Below are positions 23,401 through 32,305 of a stretch of 64,000 bases of DNA, in pieces. The stretch comes from Micrococcus sp023147585 (lineage in GTDB: Bacteria > Actinomycetota > Actinomycetes > Actinomycetales > Micrococcaceae). Each line of letters starts with the position of its first letter. The stretch's first letter is position 1. The translations under genes were made by a program, and so were the position numbers. The notes beneath the pieces were generated by a model, which did no database searches, was not told the DNA's origin, and was given only the letters and a program-made list of their open reading frames with translations. The DNA lies in NCBI RefSeq assembly GCF_044872765.1, contig NZ_CP085253.1:434001-498000 (forward strand), written 5' to 3'.

Positions 23401-24735
23401 GTGACCACCCCCCCGAACACCCCCACCGCCCGCCCCGCCGTCGCGGGCGGCACCCTGCGCCCCGCCGTCGTCGTGGGCGGCAACCGCATCCCCTTCGCCC
23501 GCGCCAACACGGCCTACGCCACAGCCTCCAACCAGGAGATGCTCACCGCCGCGCTCGACGGCCTCGTGGCCCGCTTCGGCCTGCAGGGCGAGCGCATCGG
23601 CCAGGTCTCCGCTGGCGCCGTGCTCAAGCACCCCAAGAACTTCAACCTCACCCGCGAGTCCGTTCTCGGCTCCGCTCTGGCGTCCGACACCCCGGCCGCA
23701 GACATCCAGGTCGCCTGCGCCACCGGCATGGAGGCCCTGGGCACCCTCGCCTCCAAGATCCGCCTCGGTCAGATCGAGTCGGCCATCGGCGGCGGCGTGG
23801 ACTCCATCTCCGACTCGCCCGTGAGCGTCTCCGACGGCGCCCGCCGCGTGCTGATGCAGCTCAACGCCGCGAAGACCCTGAAGGACCGCCTCAAGGCCGT
23901 CTCCCAGCTGCGCCCCAACCAGCTCGTCCCCGAGCCGGCCGGCGCCAGCGAGCCCCGCACCGGCATGTCCATGGGCGAGCACCAGGCGCTCACCACCCAC
24001 CAGTGGGGCATCACCCGCGAGGCGCAGGACGAGCTGGCCGTGGCCAGCCACCGCAACCTCGCCGCCGCGTACGACTCCGGCTTCATGGACGACCTCGTGA
24101 CCCCGTTCCGCGGCCTGACCCGCGACAACAACCTCCGCCCGGACTCCTCCATGGAGAAGCTGGCCAAGCTCAAGCCCGCCTTCGGCCGCCAGCTCGGCGA
24201 CGAGGCGACCATGACCGCCGCCAACTCCACGCCCCTCACCGACGGCGCCTCCGCGGTGCTGCTCGCCTCCGAGGACTGGGCCGCCGAGCGCGGCCTGCCC
24301 ATGCTCGCCGAGTTCGTGGACGCCGAGAACGGTGCCGTGGACTTCGTGGACGGCAAGGAGGGCCTGCTCATGGCCCCCGCGTACGCCGTGCCCCGCCTCC
24401 TGGCCCGCCACGGCCTGACCCTGGACGACCTGGACTTCATCGAGATCCACGAGGCCTTCGCCGGCACCGTGCTCGCCACGATGAAGGCCTGGGAGAGCGA
24501 GGAGTTCGGGCGCGAGCGCCTCGGCCTCGACGGCGCCTTCGGCACCGTGGACCGCTCCAAGCTCAACGTGCACGGCTCCTCGCTGGCCGCCGGCCACCCG
24601 TTCGCCGCCACCGGCGGCCGCATCGTGGCCCTGCTGGCCAAGGCGCTGCACCAGAAGGGCGAGGGCTCCCTCGGCCTCATCTCCGTGTGCGCCGCCGGCG
24701 GCCAGGGCATCGTCGCCCTCCTGCGCGGCCGCTGA
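23401..24735 (+). CDS. Acetyl-CoA C-acyltransferase (thiolase), FadA2-like
   Basis: A 444-residue thiolase closing the beta-oxidation cycle. The nucleophile Cys is in DIQVACATGMEAL, the His in IHEAFAGTVLA, the NVHGSSLAAGHPFAATGGR loop and the second Cys in VCAAGGQG are all present. About 20 Ala/Pro-rich residues precede the catalytic domain. The GTG is preceded by AGGAGG at a good distance. It starts the operon with FabG4- and HtdX-like genes, the same set found in mycobacteria (fadA2, fabG4, htdX), known from memory. Confidence 0.9.
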   Translation: MTTPPNTPTARPAVAGGTLRPAVVVGGNRIPFARANTAYATASNQEMLTAALDGLVARFGLQGERIGQVSAGAVLKHPKNFNLTRESVLGSALASDTPAADIQVACATGMEALGTLASKIRLGQIESAIGGGVDSISDSPVSVSDGARRVLMQLNAAKTLKDRLKAVSQLRPNQLVPEPAGASEPRTGMSMGEHQALTTHQWGITREAQDELAVASHRNLAAAYDSGFMDDLVTPFRGLTRDNNLRPDSSMEKLAKLKPAFGRQLGDEATMTAANSTPLTDGASAVLLASEDWAAERGLPMLAEFVDAENGAVDFVDGKEGLLMAPAYAVPRLLARHGLTLDDLDFIEIHEAFAGTVLATMKAWESEEFGRERLGLDGAFGTVDRSKLNVHGSSLAAGHPFAATGGRIVALLAKALHQKGEGSLGLISVCAAGGQGIVALLRGR

Positions 24736-24760
24736 GCCACCCGGCACCACCCGCAGCACC

Positions 24761-24793
24761 CGCCCCGCCGTCGGCCCGTCCGACGGCGGGGCG
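24761..24793 (+). terminator. Hairpin between thiolase and FabG4-like genes
   Basis: A perfect 13-bp stem (24761-24773 with 24781-24793, 7-base loop) lies in the 120-base gap. Without a T-run it may be an attenuator or an mRNA-stability element rather than a full stop. Confidence 0.45.
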
Positions 24794-24855
24794 CCGGTCC
24801 CCGCCGCACCGACCCCGCCGCACTCCAGCACACCCCTGACCTGAGAGGTCCCCCC

Positions 24856-26214
24856 GTGAACGACCCGTACGGCTCCTTCGTCTCCTCCGCCCTGGGCAAG
24901 CGCGTCACCGGCGCCCTGGGCCTGCCCCAGCCCGTCGAGCTGCGCCGGTACGAGCCCGGCCAGCCGCTGATCACCGGCACCGTCCTGGTGCTCGGCGCCA
25001 CCCCCGCCGCCGACGCGGCCCGCGGGCTGCTCACCGCCGCCGGCGTCCAGGTCGTCTCCGAGCGCGCCGAGGGCGCCCGCCTGGCCGGTGTCGTCGCGTG
25101 CTTCGACGGGGTGCGTGCCCCGTCCGAGCTCTCCGCCGTGGCCCTCGAGCTCGGCCCCGCCCTGCGCCAGCTCGGCTCCAGCGCCCGCGTGGTCACCGTG
25201 TTCGAGGATCCGGAGGACCCCTCCGTGGCCGCCGACCCCGCGGCGCGCGCCGCCCGCCAGGGCGTGGTGGGCCTGACCCGCTCGCTCGGCAAGGAGATGC
25301 GCCGCGGCGGCACCGCCAACGGCCTCATCCTGGGCTCCGGCGTCCCGCTCACCGCCCCCGGCGCGGCCGGCGCCCTGCGCTTCCTGCTCTCGGGCCGATC
25401 CGCGTTCGTCTCCGGCCAGTTCCTGCCCGTCACCACCGCGGACGGCTCGACCCCCGCGGACCTGGCCCGCCCGCTCGAGGGCAAGGTCGCAGTCGTCACC
25501 GGTGCCGCCCGCGGCATCGGCGCGGCGATCATCGCCACCCTGGCCCGCGACGGCGCCCGCGTGGTGGGCGTGGACGTGCCCGCCGCCGGGGACGCCCTGG
25601 CCGGTGTCGTCAACAAGCTCGGGGGCACCGCCCTCGCGCTGGACATCACCGCCCCCGACGCCGGCGCCCGGATCCTCGAGCACTGCCGCACCCGCCACGG
25701 GCGCATGGACATCGTGGTGCACAACGCGGGCATCACGCGGGACAAGCTGCTCGCCAACATGGACGCGGCGCGCTGGGACTCGGTCCTCGCCGTGAACACG
25801 TCCTCGCAGCTGGCCATGAACGCGGCCTTCCTCGCCGAGGACGCCCGCGACGTCGTGGGCGAGGGCCTGCGCATCGTCGGCCTGGCTTCCACCTCCGGCA
25901 TCGCCGGCAACCGCGGCCAGACCAACTACGCGGCGTCCAAGGCGGGCGTCATGGGCCTCACGTCGGCCACCGCGCCGATGCTGGCCGAGCGCGGGGGCAC
26001 GATCAACGCCGTCGCCCCGGGCTTCATCGAGACCGAGATGACCGCCAAGATCCCGCTCGCGACCCGCGAGCTGGGCCGCCGCCTCAACTCGCTGCAGCAG
26101 GGCGGCCGTCCCCAGGACGTCGCCGAGGCCATCGCCTACCTCGTCTCGGACGGGGCCGGCGGCACCAACGGCGCCACCCTGCGGGTGTGCGGCCAGGCGA
26201 TCATGGGGGCCTGA
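24856..26214 (+). CDS. High-molecular-weight 3-oxoacyl reductase, FabG4-like
   Basis: A 452-residue two-part protein. The first 210 residues form a degenerate, flavodoxin-like Rossmann domain (VLVLGATPAADAARGLL); the second is a full SDR with VVTGAARGIGAAI, NAGITRDKL, YAASKAGV and VAPGFIETEMT. That architecture and length match mycobacterial FabG4, an NADH-dependent reductase of long-chain 3-oxoacyl-CoA. The GTG start follows GAGAGG. Cotranscribed with the next gene two bases away. Confidence 0.88.
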   Translation: MNDPYGSFVSSALGKRVTGALGLPQPVELRRYEPGQPLITGTVLVLGATPAADAARGLLTAAGVQVVSERAEGARLAGVVACFDGVRAPSELSAVALELGPALRQLGSSARVVTVFEDPEDPSVAADPAARAARQGVVGLTRSLGKEMRRGGTANGLILGSGVPLTAPGAAGALRFLLSGRSAFVSGQFLPVTTADGSTPADLARPLEGKVAVVTGAARGIGAAIIATLARDGARVVGVDVPAAGDALAGVVNKLGGTALALDITAPDAGARILEHCRTRHGRMDIVVHNAGITRDKLLANMDAARWDSVLAVNTSSQLAMNAAFLAEDARDVVGEGLRIVGLASTSGIAGNRGQTNYAASKAGVMGLTSATAPMLAERGGTINAVAPGFIETEMTAKIPLATRELGRRLNSLQQGGRPQDVAEAIAYLVSDGAGGTNGATLRVCGQAIMGA

Positions 26215-26216
26215 GC

Positions 26217-27107
26217 ATGGAGACCCGGACGCTCACGCAGGCCCCCGCCCTCGGCTCCCTGTACGCCCGCGCCGCGGCGCAGGCCGCGCAGGACGCCCTC
26301 ACCCGCCGACGCCGGCCGACGACCCTGCCCGAGCGCCGCATCGAGGTGGAGGGCCTGACGATCGACCCCGCCGTCGTCGGCCGCTGGCGCGAGGTGGTGG
26401 GCCCCGCGGACCCGACGCACCTGCCCTCCGTTCTCGTGCACACCCAGGTGTTCGGGACGGCGATGGCGCTCATGGCCGCCCCTGACTTCCCGCTGCCCCT
26501 GCCGGGCATGGTCCACCTCTCCAACTCGGTCCAGCACCACCGGCCCGTCCCCGCGGGCGAGCCGCTGACGGTCGCGGCCGAGGCCCTGGGCCTCGTGCCC
26601 CACCACGCGGGCACCGCCGTGGACGTCGCGGTGCGCGTGGAGCGCGCGGCGGGCGCCGGCGCGGAGGCCGCGCTGCTGTGGGAGGGCTCCTCCCGGTACC
26701 TGGCCAAGGGCGTGTGGCTGACGGGCGAACGCCCCGAGCGGCCCGTGCGCGAGGAGTTCGTCCCCGCGGCCCCCACCGCGCAGTGGACGTTCGGGGCGGG
26801 GGCCGGCCGCGCCTACGCGGGCGTCTCGGGGGACTGGAACCCCATCCACCTCTCCGGGCCGAGCGCGACGCTGTTCGGCATGAAGGGTGCGATCGCCCAC
26901 GGCATGCTCCTCGCCGCGCGCATGCTGGACGGCCGGGAGCCCGCCGAGGCCGGCGTCGGCTGGGACATCGAGTTCGAGGCGCCCGTGGTGCTGCCCGCCC
27001 GCGTGGCCGTCCGGTACGAGCGCGACCCCGCGGTCACGCAGGTGACGGGCTGGGACGCCACGCGTGGACGCCGCCACTTCCGGGGCGGGATCCGGCCCCT
27101 CACCTGA
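26217..27107 (+). CDS. MaoC-like 3-hydroxyacyl dehydratase (HtdX-like)
   Basis: A 296-residue protein with two hot-dog halves. The C-terminal half holds the hydratase-2 motif YAGVSGDWNPIHLSG with the catalytic Asp and His, then GAIAHGMLLAA. The N-terminal half lacks it, as in the double-hot-dog HtdX/HtdY proteins. It would hydrate trans-2-enoyl-CoA to (R)-3-hydroxyacyl-CoA. It begins two bases after the FabG4-like stop; the trio with the thiolase plus the acyl-CoA oxidase covers a whole beta-oxidation-type cycle. Confidence 0.88.
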   Translation: METRTLTQAPALGSLYARAAAQAAQDALTRRRRPTTLPERRIEVEGLTIDPAVVGRWREVVGPADPTHLPSVLVHTQVFGTAMALMAAPDFPLPLPGMVHLSNSVQHHRPVPAGEPLTVAAEALGLVPHHAGTAVDVAVRVERAAGAGAEAALLWEGSSRYLAKGVWLTGERPERPVREEFVPAAPTAQWTFGAGAGRAYAGVSGDWNPIHLSGPSATLFGMKGAIAHGMLLAARMLDGREPAEAGVGWDIEFEAPVVLPARVAVRYERDPAVTQVTGWDATRGRRHFRGGIRPLT

Positions 27108-27117
27108 GGGGAGGACC

Positions 27118-27162
27118 GACGACGGCGGCCCGGGGGCGTGATGCTCCCGGGCCGCCGTCGTC
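27118..27162. terminator. Hairpin between convergent htdX-like and malQ fusion genes
   Basis: A perfect 17-bp stem (27118-27134 with 27146-27162, 11-base loop) separates the two operons. No U-tract. Confidence 0.7.
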
Positions 27163-27177
27163 GTCAAGGCAGCGGGA

Positions 27178-30100
27178 TCAGCCCTCCGCGGCCGCCGCGG
27201 CGTCCAGGAGGCCGTCCGCGTACGCGTCCCAGGAGTGGCTCTGCGCGTGGCGCACGGCCGCGGTGGACATCGCGGCCCACGCGCCGCGGTCCCCGAGGAT
27301 CCCCTCGAGCGCGTCCGCCCACGCCTCCGCGGTGTTCGGGGCCACGAGCCGGCCGGTCCGCCCGTCCTGCACCGCGTGGACGAGCCCGCCCACGCGGTGG
27401 GCCAGCACCGGGGTGCCGCACGCCTGCGCCTCGAGGGCCACGAGGCCGTAGGTCTCCGAACGGCTCGGCATCGCGACGACGTCCGCCGCGCGGAGCTGCT
27501 CGGCCAGCGCGGGCGCGGGCACCGGATCGGACACGGTGACGAGGTCCGCGACGTCGTGCCGGCGGGCCAGGGCGGCGAGGTCCAGGCCCTCTCCGCCGGA
27601 GGCGGCCCCGTTGAGGTGCAGCCGGATCCCGGGATCCGCACCGGCGCCGCCGCGCCGGCCCCGCAGGATGGCGAGGGCCTCGACGAGGATCTGCGGGCCC
27701 TTGTGCGCCTGCACGCGCCCCGCGAAGAGCACGCGCAGGGGAGCGGCCGCGTCGGCGCCGGCCGTGGCCCCGGACGACCCGGGCCAGCAGGACGCTCCCT
27801 CGGGCGTGAACGTCGCGGTGTCCACGGCGGGGGAGAGGACGCGCGTGCGCCGGCGGTCCACGCCGAGGACCTCACGCAGGTCGGCGGCCTCGGCGGGGGA
27901 GTTCACCACGAGGAGGTCGGCCTCCTCCACCACGCGCGCCTCGGCGGCGATCCGTTCGGCGGGCTCCTCGTGGCCCTCGTCCTGCAGCATCTTCACGGCC
28001 GCGGTGGTGTGCATGGTCTGCAGGTGAGGGGCATCCATCTCCTGCGCCAGGGCGTGGGCCGTGGGCGCGGAGAGCCAGTAGTGCCCGTGGACGAACCGCA
28101 CGCGCTCGGCCTCCGCGAGCCCCTCGGCCTCGCGTGCTCCCCGCAGCCAGGCCAGCGCGGCCGCGGTGAACGCGTCCGTGTGCGCGGCGAGCTCTGCCTT
28201 GTCCAGGGGTCGGGCGGGGCCGGCGGCCAGCTCGACCACGAGGACGTCCGGTGTCGGTCCGCCCGCGGGCAGACGCGTGATCCGTGCGCCGCCGTCCACC
28301 GGCTCCTCCGCGCGGGTGAACAGGAGCATCCGCATCCCCTGCCGCGCGAGCGCGAGGGCGGCCTGCCGCACGTACACGTTCATGCCGCCGGCGTCCCCGC
28401 GGCCCGGCTGGGCCAGCGGCGAGGTGTGGTAGGCCACGCCGATCCCCACGGGCACGGAGGCCGTGAGCTCACGGTCCACCGCGTCGAAGAGGCGGGCCAC
28501 CGACGGCAGGCCGGGCAGGTCCTCCGCGTGGAGCATCGCGCCCTCGGCGTCCCCGAGCGGCACGGTCCAGTTCGGGTACTGGTCCTGCATGGTCCCCGGC
28601 TGGTTCTGGATGCGGCGCTCCCCGACGGCGTCCACGAGGGCCACGCTCTGCAGCGCCGACGGCGCCTGGGCGAGCAGCCGGTGCAGGGCGATGACCTGGG
28701 CCTGCCGCTCGCCCACGCCCGGGACCTCCTCGAGGAGGCCGCGGTCTCGTGCGGCCCGGAGGAATGCCTCCACCTCGGCGGCCGAGCGCTCCCGCTCCGC
28801 GGCCACGTCCCCCGTGAACAGGCCGAGCTCCTCGCGCAGGTCCAGGTGGACGCCCTCGAGGTAGCCGGCGGTCGGGGGGAGGTCGTGGGTGTTCACGGCG
28901 GCCAGGCACAGGCGCCGGTAGCGCTCCGGGGGGACCGGCACGCCGTCCTCCTGCTCGAACCAGAGGATGTTCGTGCCGAGCACGCCCGCCTCCGCGAGGC
29001 GCTTCTGCACCCACGGCTCGAACGTGCCGAGGTCCTCGCCGATCACCACGGCGCCGGCCCGCTGCGCCTCGAGGGTGAGGACGGCGAGCATGGCCTCGTG
29101 GTCGTACTCCACGTACGCGCCCTGCGTGGGGCCGGCGCCCTCCGGCACCCACCACAGGCGGAAGAGGCCGAGCACGTGGTCGATCCGCACGCCGCCGGCG
29201 TGGGCCATCACGGTGCGGAGCATGTCCCGGAACGCGGCGTAGCCGGTCTCGGCGAGCCGCCGGGGGTGCCACGGGTGCTGGGACCAGTCCTGGCCCAGCT
29301 GGTTGAAGACCTCCGGCGGGGCGCCCACGGACATCCCGGGCACGAGCACGTCCCCGAGCATCCACGCGTCCGCCGAGCCGCGCGTGGCGCCCACGGCCAG
29401 GTCCACCATCACGCCCATGCGCATGCCCGCGCCGAGCGCGCGGCGCTGGACGGCGGCCAGCTGCTCGTCCGCGATCCACTGGACCCAGCGGTGCAGGTCC
29501 AGCTCGTCCGCGTGCGTGCTGCGGAACGCGGCGGCGCGCTCGCCCTCCGGAGTCCAGTCGGCGTCCTGCGGGTCCGGGCCGGTCACGTCCGAGAGGCGCA
29601 GGGCGGACCAGAGGGCGAAGTCGTCCAGCCCCGCCCCCATCCGCGCGCGGAACGCGGCGAACGCCGCCTCCCGCTCGGCGGTGCGGGGCACGGAGTGCAC
29701 GCGGCGCAGGGCGGGCCACAGGACCTCGGCGACGGCGGAACGATCGATGCGCCCCGTCTCCTCCAGTCGCTCCTGGACCCGACGGCCGGCGGCGCGCAGC
29801 TCCTCCTGCTCCGCGGCGGGCAGCCCGGCGAACTCCGGGATGTCCACCACGCGGATCAGCAGCGCGGTGAGGAAGCGGCGGGAGACGGGGGAGTAGGGGG
29901 AGTCCGCGGGGGTGGTGCCGGGGTCGACCGCGTGCAGCGGATGCAGGAGCAGGAAGTCGGCGCCGTGCTCGGCGGCCGTCTCCGCCACGGACGCGACGTC
30001 CTCGATGTCCCCGATGCCCCACGAGTGCTCCGAGGTCACGGAGTAGCCCTGGGCGGCCACGCCCCAGCCGCGCCGGGCCAGGAAGGGTGCGGCCGTGGTG

Positions 30101-30597
30101 AGGCGGTCCGGCGCGCAGACGAGGGTGGCCTCGGCGTGGTGGCCGGTGGCGCTGTCGAGCTCGAGGCGATGCCAGCCGAGGGGCAGGTCTGCGGGGACCT
30201 CCACGTGGCACCGCACGAGGTCCACGCCGTCCACGCGGCGGGGCTCGCCCAGCGGCCGGGTGACGGCGACGGGCACGGGCGCGCCCGCCTCCGTGACGAC
30301 TCGGGCGCTCAGCCCCTCGACCACCGAGACGTGGGCGGGCACGGAGAGCCGGTGCCCCGCCCGCGTGACCACGGTGGGAGGCAGGACGTCCCGCCACGGT
30401 GCGAGCTCGGCGTCGTCGAGCGCCTCGGTGAGGGCGGCGACGGCGTCCGGGCGGACCGCCACCCCGAGGGCCGCGAGCACCTTCACGAGGGCGTCGTCCG
30501 GCACGGTCTGGTCCGAGCCGTCCTGTCCCGTGTATCGCCACTGCACCCCGTGGGCGCGGGCGAGTCGGCGCAGCAGCGTGCGGGCATCGTCGGCCAT
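27178..30597 (-). CDS. Fusion of 4-alpha-glucanotransferase (MalQ) and MshA-like GT4 glycosyltransferase
   Basis: One uninterrupted frame of 1139 residues. Residues 1-about 705 are a complete GH77 amylomaltase: SEHSWGIGDIEDV, nucleophile Asp473 in RIDHVLG, acid/base Glu521 in GEDLG, and Asp572 in NTHDLPPTAGY. Residues about 715-1139 are a complete GT4 enzyme of the MshA/sucrose-synthase type: VAYHTSPLAQPG, GGMNVYVRQAALAL, HGHYWLSA, VLFAGRVQAHKG and E1048-TYGLVAL-E1056. The joint (VDRELTASVPVGIG) has no linker and no stop. GGAGG precedes the ATG; TACAGT at 30660-30665 is a possible -10. MalQ rearranges maltodextrins; the GT4 part may make a sucrose- or inositol-linked glycoside, or mycothiol precursor. 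Confidence 0.88.
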   Translation of the reverse strand: MADDARTLLRRLARAHGVQWRYTGQDGSDQTVPDDALVKVLAALGVAVRPDAVAALTEALDDAELAPWRDVLPPTVVTRAGHRLSVPAHVSVVEGLSARVVTEAGAPVPVAVTRPLGEPRRVDGVDLVRCHVEVPADLPLGWHRLELDSATGHHAEATLVCAPDRLTTAAPFLARRGWGVAAQGYSVTSEHSWGIGDIEDVASVAETAAEHGADFLLLHPLHAVDPGTTPADSPYSPVSRRFLTALLIRVVDIPEFAGLPAAEQEELRAAGRRVQERLEETGRIDRSAVAEVLWPALRRVHSVPRTAEREAAFAAFRARMGAGLDDFALWSALRLSDVTGPDPQDADWTPEGERAAAFRSTHADELDLHRWVQWIADEQLAAVQRRALGAGMRMGVMVDLAVGATRGSADAWMLGDVLVPGMSVGAPPEVFNQLGQDWSQHPWHPRRLAETGYAAFRDMLRTVMAHAGGVRIDHVLGLFRLWWVPEGAGPTQGAYVEYDHEAMLAVLTLEAQRAGAVVIGEDLGTFEPWVQKRLAEAGVLGTNILWFEQEDGVPVPPERYRRLCLAAVNTHDLPPTAGYLEGVHLDLREELGLFTGDVAAERERSAAEVEAFLRAARDRGLLEEVPGVGERQAQVIALHRLLAQAPSALQSVALVDAVGERRIQNQPGTMQDQYPNWTVPLGDAEGAMLHAEDLPGLPSVARLFDAVDRELTASVPVGIGVAYHTSPLAQPGRGDAGGMNVYVRQAALALARQGMRMLLFTRAEEPVDGGARITRLPAGGPTPDVLVVELAAGPARPLDKAELAAHTDAFTAAALAWLRGAREAEGLAEAERVRFVHGHYWLSAPTAHALAQEMDAPHLQTMHTTAAVKMLQDEGHEEPAERIAAEARVVEEADLLVVNSPAEAADLREVLGVDRRRTRVLSPAVDTATFTPEGASCWPGSSGATAGADAAAPLRVLFAGRVQAHKGPQILVEALAILRGRRGGAGADPGIRLHLNGAASGGEGLDLAALARRHDVADLVTVSDPVPAPALAEQLRAADVVAMPSRSETYGLVALEAQACGTPVLAHRVGGLVHAVQDGRTGRLVAPNTAEAWADALEGILGDRGAWAAMSTAAVRHAQSHSWDAYADGLLDAAAAAEG

Positions 30598-30659
30598 CGG
30601 AACCTCCGTGTCGTCCCTGTCAGGTGAGCGACGACGGCGGCGGGCCGTCGCGCACCTTC

Positions 30660-30665
30660 ACTGTA
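30660..30665 (-). promoter_or_regulatory. Possible -10 box (TACAGT) for the malQ fusion gene
   Basis: TACAGT on the minus strand lies 62 bases before the ATG and would give a leader carrying the GGAGG site. Confidence 0.35.
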
Positions 30666-30688
30666 GGGGGAAGGAGGGACGGGATGGC

Positions 30689-30723
30689 ACGAAGGGCCCC
30701 GGTCTGTGACCGGGGCCCTTCGT
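30689..30723 (-). terminator. Hairpin downstream of tRNA-Leu
   Basis: A perfect 15-bp stem (30689-30703 with 30709-30723, 5-base loop) lies 11 bases past the 3' end of the tRNA in its direction of transcription; no long U-tract follows. Confidence 0.65.
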
Positions 30724-30734
30724 CCGATGAGCTG

Positions 30735-30818
30735 TGCGCGAGGGGGGACTTGAACCCCCACGTCCTTTCGAACACAGCGACCTCAACGCTGCGCGTCTAC
30801 CAATTCCGCCACTCGCGC
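30735..30818 (-). tRNA. tRNA-Leu (anticodon GAG)
   Basis: An 84-nt class II tRNA. The acceptor stem GCGCGAG pairs with CTCGCGC and the discriminator is A. The D-arm contains GGCGGAATTGGTAGACGC. The anticodon stem CAGCG/CGCTG encloses TTGAGGT, so the anticodon is GAG, reading CUC and CUU. A long variable arm (TGTTCGAAAGGACG) precedes the T-arm GGGGGTTCAAGTCCCCC. CCA is not encoded. Leu CUC is one of the commonest codons in this genome. Confidence 0.96.
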
Positions 30819-30923
30819 TCATCCCGATCCGCCGGAGCGGACCGTTTCCTTCGCGTTCGGCCAGTCCCGGTTTTCACCGTTCCTCGCCGAAGCAACCCGA
30901 GAAGCGTACCACACCCCCGGAGG

Positions 30924-30929
30924 TAGGCT
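30924..30929 (+). promoter_or_regulatory. -10 box (TAGGCT) for the M20 peptidase gene
   Basis: TAGGCT ends seven bases before the ATG at 30937; leaderless mRNA predicted. Confidence 0.55.
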
Positions 30930-30936
30930 CAACTCC

Positions 30937-32277
30937 ATGATCGATTCCCCCGCCGAGAAGCCCACCGCCCCCCGCACCGAGTCCCCCGCGGCCGACGTCG
31001 TCGAGATCTGCCGCGGCCTGATCCGCATCGACACCACCAACCGCGGCGGCAACGTGTCCGTGGGCGAGCCGGAGGCCGCCGCCTTCTGCGGGAGGCTCAT
31101 GGAGCAGGCGGGGATGACCCCGCGGTTCTTCGAGTCCGCACCCGGGCGCGTCTCCGTCGTCGGGCACCTGCCGGGCTGGGACGCAGACGCCCCCGGCCTC
31201 GTGCTCCACGGCCACACCGACGTGGTGCCGGCCGAGGCCGCCGAGTGGAGCGTGGATCCCTTCGGCGCGGAGCTGAAGGACGGGATGGTCTGGGGCCGAG
31301 GCGCGGTGGACATGAAGGGGATGGACGCGATGATCCTCTCCGTCCTCCTGCACCTCGCCCGCACCGGCCGCCGCCCGCGCCGCCCGCTCACCGTCGCGTT
31401 CTTCGCGGACGAGGAGGCCGGCGGCGTGTACGGCGCGACGTGGATGGTGGAGCACCACCCGGAGGTCTTCGCGGGGTGCTCGGACGCGATCAGCGAGGTG
31501 GGGGGCTTCTCCACCGAGGTGGCCGGCACCCGCGCCTACCTCGTGCAGACCGCGGAGAAGGGCCTGATGTGGCTCAACCTGCGGTCGGCCGGCGCTCCGG
31601 GCCACGGCTCCGCCCCGCACGAGGACAACGCGGTCACCCACCTGGCCGGCGCGCTCGATCGGATCGGCCGCCACGAGTGGCCGCTGACCTACACGAAGAC
31701 CACCCGTCAGCTGCTGGAGCAGGTGGCCGAGATCATGGGCGTCCCGTTCGACGAGACGGACCCCGCCCCGCAGCTCGAGGCCCTCGGCCAGGCCCGCACG
31801 TGGGTCACCGGCACGCTGCGCACCTCGTCCAACCCCACCGGCATGACCGCCGGGTACAAGCACAACGTGATCCCGTCCACGGCGACGGGCACGGTGGACG
31901 TGCGCCCCCTGCCGGGGGAGGAGGAGCAGACGCTCACGACCCTCGCCGAGCTCGCCGGACCCCACGTGGAGTTCGAGCCGGAGCACCGGGACATCGGCCT
32001 CGAGGTCCCGTTCTCGGGCGACCTCGTGGAGCTCATGGTCGAGGCGCTGCGGCACGAGGACCCCGAGGCCGAGGTGCTGCCCTTCATGCTGGGCGGCGGC
32101 ACGGACAACAAGTCGCTCTCCCGCCTGGGCATCACCGGCTACGGGTTCTCCCCGCTGCGCCTGCCCCCGGACCTCGCGTTCACCTCGCTCTTCCACGGCA
32201 TCGACGAGCGCGTGCCGGTGGACGCGCTCGAGTTCGGCTGCCGCGTCCTCGAGCGCATGCTGGAGCCGCGCCCCTGA
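30937..32277 (+). CDS. M20/M25/M40 family metallohydrolase
   Basis: A 446-residue dizinc hydrolase of the ArgE/DapE/CPG2 group. Metal and catalytic motifs are visible: VLHGHTDVVPA, GRGAVDMKGMDA (bridging Asp), FFADEEAGG (catalytic Glu-Glu), GHGSAPH in the dimerisation lid, and a final LFHGIDERVP with the last zinc His. Substrate is probably a peptide or N-acyl amino acid; DapE and ArgE proper are shorter, so neither name was assigned. Confidence 0.88.
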   Translation: MIDSPAEKPTAPRTESPAADVVEICRGLIRIDTTNRGGNVSVGEPEAAAFCGRLMEQAGMTPRFFESAPGRVSVVGHLPGWDADAPGLVLHGHTDVVPAEAAEWSVDPFGAELKDGMVWGRGAVDMKGMDAMILSVLLHLARTGRRPRRPLTVAFFADEEAGGVYGATWMVEHHPEVFAGCSDAISEVGGFSTEVAGTRAYLVQTAEKGLMWLNLRSAGAPGHGSAPHEDNAVTHLAGALDRIGRHEWPLTYTKTTRQLLEQVAEIMGVPFDETDPAPQLEALGQARTWVTGTLRTSSNPTGMTAGYKHNVIPSTATGTVDVRPLPGEEEQTLTTLAELAGPHVEFEPEHRDIGLEVPFSGDLVELMVEALRHEDPEAEVLPFMLGGGTDNKSLSRLGITGYGFSPLRLPPDLAFTSLFHGIDERVPVDALEFGCRVLERMLEPRP

Positions 32278-32305
32278 CGGCGCGCCGCCCCGCGGACCGG
32301 GCCGC

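Noticed and set aside
28440..28470. Internal GTG (28455) as an independent start for the GT4 half of the malQ fusion
   Set aside because: No Shine-Dalgarno site, no promoter-like hexamer and no stop codon before it; kept as an alternative within the fusion finding.
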